Of a stretch of 6,242 bases of DNA, positions 1-6,029 are shown one piece after another. The number at the start of each line of letters is the position of its first letter. Within the stretch, counting starts at the first letter, position 1. Source of the stretch: Candidatus Latescibacterota bacterium (lineage in GTDB: Bacteria; Latescibacterota; UBA2968; UBA8231); assembly GCA_003529325.1 (NCBI GenBank), contig DPVW01000119.1:1-6242 (forward strand), given 5' to 3'. Both the position numbers and the translations under genes were made by a program. The notes under the pieces were generated by a model that searched no databases, was not told the origin of the DNA, and saw nothing but the letters and a program-made list of their open reading frames with translations.

Positions 1-24
1 AATGAACATAAAACACCGCAATTC

Positions 25-42
25 ACCTAGGCTGTACTAGGT
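25..42. promoter_or_regulatory. Perfect 6-6-6 inverted repeat, candidate operator upstream of the dehydratase gene
   Basis: ACCTAG, a six-base spacer GCTGTA, then CTAGGT form a perfect inverted repeat with 6-bp arms. It ends 29 bases before the GTG start of the dehydratase gene. The arms are short and no U-tract follows, so it does not look like a terminator. The size and position suit a dimeric regulator's operator, as is common for sugar-acid catabolic genes, but no regulator gene is visible and the motif is not one I can assign to a family. No convincing -35/-10 pair was found in bases 1-71. A chance origin is possible. Confidence 0.3.
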
Positions 43-60
43 ATTTCGCAAGTGGATCAA

Positions 61-65
61 GGAGG
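61..65 (+). promoter_or_regulatory. Shine-Dalgarno site of the dehydratase gene
   Basis: GGAGG at 61-65 lies six bases before the GTG at 72. This near-consensus site fixes GTG as the start and gives a protein beginning MKITDIKVYP, the usual N-terminus of this family. Confidence 0.85.
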
Positions 66-71
66 AAATCC

Positions 72-1232
72 GTGAAGATCACCGATATCAAGGTATACCC
101 AGCCTGGGTGGGGAGTCGCAATCAGCTCATCGTCAAGGTCGAGACGGATGAGGGGATTCATGGCTGGGGGGAGGCCGGTGTATCCGGTCGCGAGCTCGCC
201 GTGAAGGGTGCCGTCGAGCACTTCCGTGAGTTCTTGATCGGTCGCGATCCTAGGCAGCCGGGACCCCTGTGGCAGGAGCTGTATCGGGGCCAGTATTTCG
301 AGGGCGGCCGCATTCTGACGGGTGCGATTTCGGCTATCGACATCGCCCTCCATGATGTGCACGGCAAGGCGCTCGGAGTACCGGTTTATCAACTGCTTGG
401 TGGCAAGCATCGCGACTTCGTCCCCTGCTTCGCTACCACCAACGCGGCATCCCTGCAGCAATTGATCGAAAATTCGAAGCTGCTGCTGGACAAAGGCTGG
501 TCGGTCATCCGCACGGGGATGGCCAAGCGCCGGGACGCGGATGCGGCAGATCTGTTCGAGCCACGTGAGTCGATCGGTGTCACCGCCGAGTGGCTTACGG
601 TTTTACGCCAGGAACTGGGTCCGGATCCCGTGCTCGGCATCGACTATCACCACCGATTGAGTGTCGCCGAGACGGCGTCGTTCTGCCAGCGCATGCCCGC
701 CGGTACACTCGACTTTCTCGAAGAGCCGATCCGCGACGAGACGCCGGAGGCGTATCAGTCCCTGCGCACGATGGTGGACGTGCCTTTCGCCATCGGCGAG
801 GAGTTTGCCAGCAAGTGGCAGTTCGCGCCATATCTGGAACAGGGGATCACGCAGTTTGCCCGCATCGACGTCTGCAATATCGGCGGCTTTACCGAGAGCA
901 TGAAGGTCGCTGCCCTGGCCGAGACGCACTACATCGACCTCATGCCACACAATCCACTCGGCCCGATCTGCACTGCAGCCAGTGTCCATCTCGGCGCCGC
1001 GGTGCCCAACTTCGCCTGGCTGGAAGCCCGCGTCAGCCCCACCGAACGTTCGCGTTCGCAGGACGACGAGTTGTTCCCGCAGCAGTTGCAACTGGAGGGG
1101 GACCGGTTTGCCGTGCCCAATGGCCCCGGCCTCGGTGTGGAAGTAAATGAGGAGGTTGTGGCGGCCCAGGCTTTCAGGTTCTGGGAGGCGCCGCACCTGC
1201 ACCGCCGGGATGGCTCCTACACCAACTGGTAA
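72..1232 (+). CDS. Mandelate racemase/muconate lactonizing enzyme family protein, galactonate dehydratase-like
   Basis: A 386-residue enolase-superfamily enzyme, close in length to E. coli D-galactonate dehydratase (about 382). It probably dehydrates a sugar acid to a 2-keto-3-deoxy acid in the cytoplasm with Mg2+. The N-terminal capping domain (about 1-125) starts MKITDIKVYP and carries GWGEAG (31-36). The barrel domain has metal ligands D191 (GIDYHH), E217 (FLEEP) and E243 (IGEE), with H193 and the H293/D266 dyad (MPHNPLGP; ARIDVCNIGG) as acid/base residues. From memory the E. coli enzyme uses D183, H185, E209, E235, D258 and H285, so every residue is offset by exactly eight. The C-terminus (RRDGSYTNW) is also typical. 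Where E. coli has GERMFSR, this protein has GEEFASK (242-248), so the true substrate may not be galactonate. GTG start chosen from the strong ribosome-binding site. Superfamily assignment is firm; substrate is open. Confidence 0.93.
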   Translation: MKITDIKVYPAWVGSRNQLIVKVETDEGIHGWGEAGVSGRELAVKGAVEHFREFLIGRDPRQPGPLWQELYRGQYFEGGRILTGAISAIDIALHDVHGKALGVPVYQLLGGKHRDFVPCFATTNAASLQQLIENSKLLLDKGWSVIRTGMAKRRDADAADLFEPRESIGVTAEWLTVLRQELGPDPVLGIDYHHRLSVAETASFCQRMPAGTLDFLEEPIRDETPEAYQSLRTMVDVPFAIGEEFASKWQFAPYLEQGITQFARIDVCNIGGFTESMKVAALAETHYIDLMPHNPLGPICTAASVHLGAAVPNFAWLEARVSPTERSRSQDDELFPQQLQLEGDRFAVPNGPGLGVEVNEEVVAAQAFRFWEAPHLHRRDGSYTNW

Positions 1233-1505
1233 GGGTCTTGCCGTCGTGGACACGCCATCGCGACGGGTGCCAGACTGGTCACCGACAATCTTCAGGAGTT
1301 TTCGCGTGTCACAGACCTGCAATGTGAGAATTGGGTCGTTCGAGAGGACGCGTAGCTCAACCCGCTCGAGAACCGACCCCGGCAGTCGGGTCCAACTGGG
1401 GCGGCGATCCAACTCCAGGAGGGTTGAGAAGTTCGAGAGCTCCGATCAGGTGCTGGCGAGGTACCGGCAGTGGGCTCGGTCGCTGGCGTCGGGGAGCAAC
1501 CGCTG
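1233..1505. other. Intergenic gap without a convincing gene
   Basis: This 273-base stretch separates the dehydratase from the exported SRPBCC-like gene. Open frames crossing it are arginine- and serine-rich and resemble no protein I recognise. A weak imperfect hairpin (1375-1392) has no following T-run, so no intrinsic terminator is supported. AGGAGGG at 1417-1423 resembles a ribosome-binding site, but the TTG after it opens a frame that differs from the downstream gene and closes inside it. The promoter of the next gene may lie here, but no clear -35/-10 pair was seen. Confidence 0.5.
1491..1496 (+). promoter_or_regulatory. Shine-Dalgarno site deciding the start of the SRPBCC-like gene
   Basis: GGGGAG at 1491-1496 lies nine bases before the ATG at 1506. 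It favours this ATG over the in-frame GTG at 1470, which has no good site and would place a polar stretch before the signal peptide. The upstream in-frame stop is at 1425. Confidence 0.6.
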
Positions 1506-2129
1506 ATGCTGCTCGTCCTGGTGTTCGCCGTTGCACTGGCCCATGCTGACAACGACACGGCGTTAGAGGCGGTCAGCGCCGACGCCGACATCACCTACCG
1601 GACGTCGTTCCGTCTGCCATGCACCGACGCCACCTGGCAGGCGATGGTCGCCGACCCGCTGCTGTTCGCCGATCTATGGAATGCCTACGGCTATGGTCCG
1701 GCGTATGCCGTGCGCGCCGAGGGTTCTGCACTGTACGTGAGTGATTCCACCGGCCTGGCGGGCAAGGTCGCCGTCGTCGAAGCCTCGCCGCGTCGCCGAC
1801 GTTACCTGGTGGCGGGAGAGGTCGACCATTGGGCGGTGCCATTCATGAACGAAGGGAACGCCGTTTTCGTCCTCGACACGGCGGTGGACGTCGAGGGGGT
1901 TGCAGGGGAGCTGACCGTCTCCGTACAGGCGGGGAGCGCCATCGCCGGACTCGTGCTGCGTCTCGCCAGATCGGTCCTGCTCGCACACGTGGCCAACCGC
2001 ATCGAACTCAACCTGCAGGATGCGAGCACACTACTGCAACGGATCGAGCGGCAGCCGGAGATGGTGAAAAACAAGGTGAGCCCGGCCTTGTGGGCGCGAC
2101 TGCAGGGGGCGCTGTCGCCAACGCACTGA
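1506..2129 (+). CDS. Putative exported SRPBCC/START-like protein
   Basis: A 207-residue protein that I cannot name. Residues 1-14 (MLLVLVFAVALAHA) form a short hydrophobic stretch ending in A-H-A, a plausible signal peptidase I site before D15, so export is likely. The signal is atypical because it has no Lys or Arg near the N-terminus. The mature part looks like one helix-grip domain: an opening strand (about 29-37), a helix with TWQAMVADPLLFADLW (43-58), alternating strands (about 67-145), and a long amphipathic helix (about 146-182), a layout typical of SRPBCC/START-like lipid- or hydrophobic-ligand-binding proteins. The polar tail (183-207) may be disordered. No catalytic motif is visible. 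The gene is flanked by a 273-base gap and a convergent minus-strand unit, so it may be transcribed alone. The fold call rests on pattern, not a motif. Starting at GTG 1470 would add 12 residues. Confidence 0.7.
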   Translation: MLLVLVFAVALAHADNDTALEAVSADADITYRTSFRLPCTDATWQAMVADPLLFADLWNAYGYGPAYAVRAEGSALYVSDSTGLAGKVAVVEASPRRRRYLVAGEVDHWAVPFMNEGNAVFVLDTAVDVEGVAGELTVSVQAGSAIAGLVLRLARSVLLAHVANRIELNLQDASTLLQRIERQPEMVKNKVSPALWARLQGALSPTH

Positions 2130-2185
2130 TCAGCAACAGGCACGACGTCACAATCCCGATCATACCATGCTGTGTCCGAGCGATA

Positions 2186-2380
2186 TCAAGTACCGTCTTG
2201 AGCTCTGGCGAGGATCTCCTCGATCACCGCTGACTTCGCATCGGCGTAATCCTGTATCTGCTTCCAGGGTAGTTCCGCCAATCGACGCTTGGTCTGTGCA
2301 GCCCGCAGAGAAGACATGGAGATGATGGGTTTTGCTGCCAGACAGGCATCAGTAGCAGACAACTCCGGCAGACTGTTCAT
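2186..2380 (-). CDS. Possible small protein translationally coupled to the sulfatase
   Basis: A possible 64-residue protein starting MNSLPELSAT and ending ILARAQDGT. Its ATG (2380-2378) overlaps the sulfatase TGA (2379-2377) as ATGA, the classic arrangement for coupled translation. It has no strong ribosome-binding site of its own, which fits coupling. The composition looks protein-like: a helical C-terminal half with LAELPWKQIQDYADAKSAV (35-53) and an acidic-hydrophobic end (EEILARA), without the arginine/serine excess of shadow frames. No signal peptide or membrane segment is seen. The frame is also open upstream of the ATG, inside the sulfatase, to 2476. I do not recognise a family. It could be a genuine small cytosolic partner, the remnant of a longer gene, or a chance open frame. 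Confidence 0.45.
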   Translation of the reverse strand: MNSLPELSATDACLAAKPIISMSSLRAAQTKRRLAELPWKQIQDYADAKSAVIEEILARAQDGT

Positions 2381-3825
2381 GCGGTACCGGTATTTGGCCC
2401 CACCATGGCAAAACGCATCGAGTGGTAGTGTGAGTTGAGCAGCGTTGTATCCCCCGTTTCGTGCATCCGTCGCCAAACGCCGGTCATCATTCGTTTGACG
2501 CGATCCGCGTGTTCAGGCAGGGCGACGAGATTCGTCATTTCCAGCGGATCCTGTGCCAGGTTGTAGAGTTCGTCAAAGTCGAATCCGTTAAAGACGAATT
2601 TCCATTCATCTTCCCAGTACAGCCGCTGTGTCAGACGAAAACGTGAGCCGAAGTATTCTGCATACCCCTGTCGATGGTTCGGGGTGGCGCCATCTGGATC
2701 TCTGAGCAGATCCAAAAAGGACCGGGAATCCAATGGTTCGAAAGCCTTCTCTCCCGCAAGTTCCAGGATCGTCGGGCAGAGGTCGTGGAAACCAACAATC
2801 GCATCCGTAGTCTGGCCCGCTGCAACACCGGGTCCGGCAACAACGAGCGGCACATTGTAGATCTCCTCGAAGGCCCCAAAATTGTGTGCTTCCAGCCCGT
2901 GACCGCCCACATAGCGGCCGTGGTCTGAGGTAAAGATGACGATCGTGTTCTGCAGCTGTCCCGTGGACTCCAGCAGATCCAGCACGCGTCTGACCTGTGC
3001 GTCCAATTCGGTGATGCGCCCATAGTAGCAGGCCAGAATCTGTCGCCACTCAGCATCGCTGACATCCTGCCAGATCTGTTGATTGCGTCGGTAGAGGTTC
3101 GGCTTTCCCTCCATATCGTCACGAAGATTCGCCGGTAGTGAAATCTGGTCGACATCGTACTGCTGGTACGCTTCCCGTCCCACGACCAGCGATTCATTGG
3201 GCTCGTAGTAGCTGACAACGCAACACCACGGCTTCTGCGCTGATTTATCTTTCACCCAGTCGCACGCGAGTGTCGCCGGGCCGCCGATGGCTCTGTCATT
3301 CGCGGGGACGTCGGTCAATGCATACTTGAGCGTGTCGTTGTACCCTTCGGGTCCCTGGTAAAGGCGCACGCTGGCCGCATCCATCGAGTCGTCGACGCCA
3401 AGCCCTTTCTGCGACGCGTTGGCATGACTACGTGCGCCACGGATGTCAAATGTATCCCAGCCGAATTGCCCAAGCTCACCGGTCCGCTCGACGTGCCACT
3501 TGCCAAAGTAGCCGGTGTCATAACCGGAGGCCCGCAGATGTTGTGCCCAGTGAGGGTGTTGTGTACGCAGCACACACTGATCGTCATCGACGCCGTGTTC
3601 GACTTCGAGCACGCCGTGGTTATGCGGCAGCAGCCCGGTCATCAGACTTGCACGTGCCGGCGAGCAGGTCGGCAGTGGCGTGTGAGCACCCGTTACTCTA
3701 ACACCTCTTTGGATCAACCCATCAATCGTCGGTGTTATGCAGTCATGACCGTCCGAAATCGTACGGGCCTGCATGCCGTCGGCTATAAACAAGAGGATGT
3801 TCGGTCTTTTTGTGGCAGAATCCAT
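2377..3825 (-). CDS. Type I sulfatase (formylglycine-dependent sulfatase family)
   Basis: A 482-residue alkaline-phosphatase-superfamily sulfatase that should hydrolyse an organic sulfate ester; the substrate is unknown. It starts MDSATKRPNILLFIADG. CSPAR at 54-58 is the C-x-P-x-R signature whose Cys54 a sulfatase-modifying enzyme would convert to formylglycine. Other typical blocks are GYFGKWH (106-112 region, with K109 and H111), the second metal site FTSDHG (D301, H302) with GGHG (H309), and the C-terminal WEDEWKFVFNG and ELYNLAQDPLEMTNL (405-433). Deviations: the usual Asp-Asp pair is D16-G17, the His expected after the central strand is Asn (YYEPN, N210), and the usual Lys before FEE is absent (HNFGAFEE, 314-321). 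No signal peptide is seen, so cytoplasmic location is likely. No maturation enzyme lies in the window. The start at 3825 has a good ribosome-binding site; an extension to 3888 looks non-native. The gene is divergent from the ASST-like gene. Confidence 0.93.
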   Translation of the reverse strand: MDSATKRPNILLFIADGMQARTISDGHDCITPTIDGLIQRGVRVTGAHTPLPTCSPARASLMTGLLPHNHGVLEVEHGVDDDQCVLRTQHPHWAQHLRASGYDTGYFGKWHVERTGELGQFGWDTFDIRGARSHANASQKGLGVDDSMDAASVRLYQGPEGYNDTLKYALTDVPANDRAIGGPATLACDWVKDKSAQKPWCCVVSYYEPNESLVVGREAYQQYDVDQISLPANLRDDMEGKPNLYRRNQQIWQDVSDAEWRQILACYYGRITELDAQVRRVLDLLESTGQLQNTIVIFTSDHGRYVGGHGLEAHNFGAFEEIYNVPLVVAGPGVAAGQTTDAIVGFHDLCPTILELAGEKAFEPLDSRSFLDLLRDPDGATPNHRQGYAEYFGSRFRLTQRLYWEDEWKFVFNGFDFDELYNLAQDPLEMTNLVALPEHADRVKRMMTGVWRRMHETGDTTLLNSHYHSMRFAMVGPNTGTA

Positions 3826-3918
3826 CGTTATTCCTTGATCGAGAAAACGGTGCGTTTGATATTCACCCAAATTCGACAAGCAGTACAACTCTACGAAAAA
3901 GAGAGACGGAAAGACCGA
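3826..3918. promoter_or_regulatory. Divergent intergenic region between sulfatase and ASST-like genes
   Basis: These 93 bases lie between the two divergent start codons, so both promoters should be here unless they reach into the coding regions. The stretch is visibly more A/T-rich than its surroundings. Only weak hexamers were found, for example TTGATA at 3856-3861 and TACAAC at 3884-3889 on the plus strand, with a 22-base spacing that is too long for a standard sigma-70 promoter. No clear inverted repeat was seen. The promoter role is inferred from the arrangement. Confidence 0.45.
3831..3836 (-). promoter_or_regulatory. Shine-Dalgarno site deciding the sulfatase start
   Basis: On the minus strand AAGGAA is followed by five bases and the ATG at 3825-3823. 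It supports a protein starting MDSATKRPNI over the longer in-frame reading from 3888, whose extra 21 residues do not resemble sulfatase sequence. Confidence 0.75.
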
Positions 3919-5346
3919 ATGGGTTACCCCAGCGTCTACCCCACCGGGTCAACGATCTACGATCCGGACCATTGCTTCAACGGATACACCTGCTTTCGCT
4001 CGCACGAAGGTGTTGCCCTGGTCGACATGAATGGGAATCTCGCCCATCTCTGGAAAGGATTGGAAGGCTTTCCCGCCAAGCCGATGCCAGGTGGTTTCGT
4101 CATGGGCAGCACGGCGCGTCGCAATCCTAAGTACGGCTATCTCGACATGACCGATCTGATCCAGGTCGATTGGGATGGCAATGTCATCTGGAAGTTCGCG
4201 AATTACGAGCGCATCCAAGATGGGCGAAAGAGGCAGTGGATGGCCCGTCAGCACCACGACTTTCAACGTTCCGGGAACCCTGTCGGCTACTATGTGCCGG
4301 GAATGACACCAAAGGCGTTCGCTGGCAGCACAGTCATACTGGCACACAAGAACATCGAGGCACCGCACATCGCCCCTGGAAACATCCTGGACGACACGAT
4401 CATCGACGTCACGTGGGAGGGGGAGATCACGTGGGAATGGTCCTTCGCCGAGCACCTGGGAGAGATGGGATTCAGCGAAGCAGCGTTGAACACGATGCAT
4501 CGCAATCCCAACATCGTACCGGCTGGCGGCGGCATGGGCGACTGGGCCCACGTAAACAGCCTGTCAAAACTGGGCCCCAACAGATGGCATGACGCAGGCG
4601 ACGCACGATTCCACAAAGAGAATCTCATCGCCAGCTGCCGACAGCTAAATACGATGGTCATCATCAACCGACGGAAACCACACAACATTACATGGCGTCT
4701 GGGACCGGACTACGATCGTAACCCGGCGTTACGCAAACTTGGCTGCATTATCGGACCGCACCACGCGCACATGATCCCGCGCGGTCTGCCCGGCGAAGGC
4801 AACCTGCTGGTCTTCGACAATGGTGGGCGTGGCGGTTATGGCGATCCCAATCCTGGAGCACCAACCGGTCACAACAACGTCATCCGACCGTACTCCCGTG
4901 TCATCGAGTTCGATCCGGTCACGCTGGAAATCCTCTGGCAGTATAGTGCCCGGGAGGGTGGCGGGGCTCCCGTCGTGCATGACAGCCGCTTCTACAGCGT
5001 CCTTGTCAGCTCAGCCCAAAGACTCCCGAATGGCAACACCTTGATTGCCGAGGGCTCCGATGGTCGATTCATCGAAGTGACACCCCAGCACGACATCGTC
5101 TGGGAATACATCAGTCCATATGTAGATCCCAAATTTCGTCACAACCAGGTCTTTCGTGCGTATCGGATTCCGTACGAGTGGGTGCCTCAGCTCGACCCGC
5201 CTGAGGAGGTACCGATCCCGCGGCTGGACAACAGCAAGTTTCGCGTCAGCGATTCGGGACCCGGACGCGCCACGGTTGCGACGCTCAAAAGGGGCGGTCG
5301 GGTCAACACCGATCCATCGCTTTGTGTCATACCACCACTGACTTAG
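3919..5346 (+). CDS. Arylsulfotransferase (ASST) family protein
   Basis: A 475-residue protein of the aryl-sulfate sulfotransferase family, beta-propellers that move sulfate from a sulfate ester to a phenolic acceptor without PAPS, through a sulfated histidine. It starts MGYPSVYPTGSTIYDP. Propeller-like repeats pair a D-x-x-G turn with I/L-x-W (VDWDGNVIWKF 83-93; VTWEGEITWEW 164-174; FDPVTLEILWQY 331-342; VTPQHDIVWEY 387-397). Candidates for the four known E. coli active-site residues are H112/H113 (RQHHDF), H211 (DWAHVNSL), R241 (IASCRQLN) and H281-H284 (GPHHAHM), the last followed by NLLVFDNGGRGG as in the catalytic-His block. Unlike the periplasmic E. coli enzyme, no signal peptide is seen. 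Start chosen at 3919: GGAAAG lies five bases upstream, family-like sequence begins here, and the upstream open frame is antisense to the sulfatase. Family call is strong; activity and acceptor are unknown. Confidence 0.88.
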   Translation: MGYPSVYPTGSTIYDPDHCFNGYTCFRSHEGVALVDMNGNLAHLWKGLEGFPAKPMPGGFVMGSTARRNPKYGYLDMTDLIQVDWDGNVIWKFANYERIQDGRKRQWMARQHHDFQRSGNPVGYYVPGMTPKAFAGSTVILAHKNIEAPHIAPGNILDDTIIDVTWEGEITWEWSFAEHLGEMGFSEAALNTMHRNPNIVPAGGGMGDWAHVNSLSKLGPNRWHDAGDARFHKENLIASCRQLNTMVIINRRKPHNITWRLGPDYDRNPALRKLGCIIGPHHAHMIPRGLPGEGNLLVFDNGGRGGYGDPNPGAPTGHNNVIRPYSRVIEFDPVTLEILWQYSAREGGGAPVVHDSRFYSVLVSSAQRLPNGNTLIAEGSDGRFIEVTPQHDIVWEYISPYVDPKFRHNQVFRAYRIPYEWVPQLDPPEEVPIPRLDNSKFRVSDSGPGRATVATLKRGGRVNTDPSLCVIPPLT

Positions 5347-6023
5347 TCGCAGAGGGGTAGCTCGATCGGCTCGTCGGCGAAGACGGTGTATTTCTGCGGT
5401 TTTGGACGATCACGGTCAGCTTCGTCCATGTAGCGGATGGAGCTGGCGCCATGGAGCCGGCGGGGCAGGATCATGACGCGGGCGAAGTGGCCAGGTTCGG
5501 ATTCCGGTGCCCAGGCCAGAACCGGATCGGGTCCGGCTTCGAACCAGGGTTCGTACTGTTTGTAGCTGTGCTCGGTTCCCTCCGTCGAGACGAAGAACCG
5601 ACCTTGCACCAGGCAACGTATGCCAGCACCGGCGTGCGTGTGCCGGTAGGCGATGCCACCGGGCGGCAACGCGACCTTGTCACCACGCAACAGATAACCG
5701 TCGGCGTCGTCGAGCTCGAGCCGGGCGTCGAGGAGGCGTCGTGAATCCACGCCGCTGCCTGTGACGACGCCGTCATCCGGTTCCGGATCACAGGTCAGCT
5801 CCCAGCGTAGCAGCACGGCGCCATCGCCAGCAGCCCCCACGTGTGATGTGGTGTCGTGAAACCAGCCAGAGTCGGCAGTCAGCGTCGATACCCCGCCGCC
5901 GGCGCGCAGCGTCGCCATGCCCTCAGCGACATAGATGTAGCGGAGAGCAGCGGGCAGCGGCGCTTCGAGCCTCGTCTTCGACGCGAAGCGATCGAGGAAC
6001 AGCCGGAGCACGTGATCTGCCAT
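5343..6023 (-). CDS. Bicupin-like cupin domain protein
   Basis: A 226-residue protein with two cupin-like halves. The N-terminal half (about 25-75: YIYVAEGMATLRAGGG, then a Gly/Thr turn) lacks metal-binding histidines. The C-terminal half has G-x5-H-x-H at 122-130 (H128, H130) and GIRCLVQG (134-141), matching cupin motif 1 except that the usual Glu is not Glu here (I135/R136). H179 in EPGHFARVMILP (176-187) could be the motif-2 histidine. A metal-dependent enzyme or a small-molecule-binding protein is possible; the reaction is unknown. No signal peptide. The ATG at 6023 lies 6 bases after the stop of the upstream Gfo/Idh/MocA-type gene and lacks a strong ribosome-binding site, suggesting one transcript and coupled translation. 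Its TAA stop overlaps the TAG stop of the convergent ASST-like gene. Confidence 0.85.
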   Translation of the reverse strand: MADHVLRLFLDRFASKTRLEAPLPAALRYIYVAEGMATLRAGGGVSTLTADSGWFHDTTSHVGAAGDGAVLLRWELTCDPEPDDGVVTGSGVDSRRLLDARLELDDADGYLLRGDKVALPPGGIAYRHTHAGAGIRCLVQGRFFVSTEGTEHSYKQYEPWFEAGPDPVLAWAPESEPGHFARVMILPRRLHGASSIRYMDEADRDRPKPQKYTVFADEPIELPLCD

Positions 6024-6029
6024 GGATGT

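Noticed and set aside
1375..1392. Hairpin GACCC...GGGTC as a possible terminator
   Set aside because: The stem is only five to six pairs with a bulge, no T-run follows, and it lies over 140 bases from the gene end.
603..1412. Long minus-strand open frame (269 codons) antisense to the dehydratase gene
   Set aside because: It is a shadow of a GC-rich gene with full family motifs on the plus strand; its translation shows no recognisable domain.
1417..1426. AGGAGGG followed by TTG as the start of a small gene or of the SRPBCC-like gene
   Set aside because: The TTG frame differs from the downstream gene, immediately follows the SD with no spacing, and ends early inside that gene.
1147..1506. Plus-strand open frame covering the gap after the dehydratase
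   Set aside because: It begins inside the dehydratase in another frame and is dominated by Arg, Ser and Thr with no motif, as expected for an out-of-frame reading of GC-rich DNA.
3777..3779. G17 in place of Asp in the sulfatase as a sign of sequencing error or decay
   Set aside because: The frame is intact from start to stop and the flanking sequence is well formed, so a subfamily difference is more likely than damage.
3826..3888. N-terminal extension of the sulfatase to 3888 as a signal peptide
   Set aside because: The 21 extra residues are polar (MYCLSNLGEYQTHRF start) rather than a basic-then-hydrophobic leader, and a good ribosome-binding site serves the ATG at 3825.
3424..3918. 165-codon upstream extension of the ASST-like gene
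   Set aside because: Almost all of it is antisense to the sulfatase N-terminus, including the CSPAR region; family-like sequence and a ribosome-binding site appear only at the ATG at 3919.
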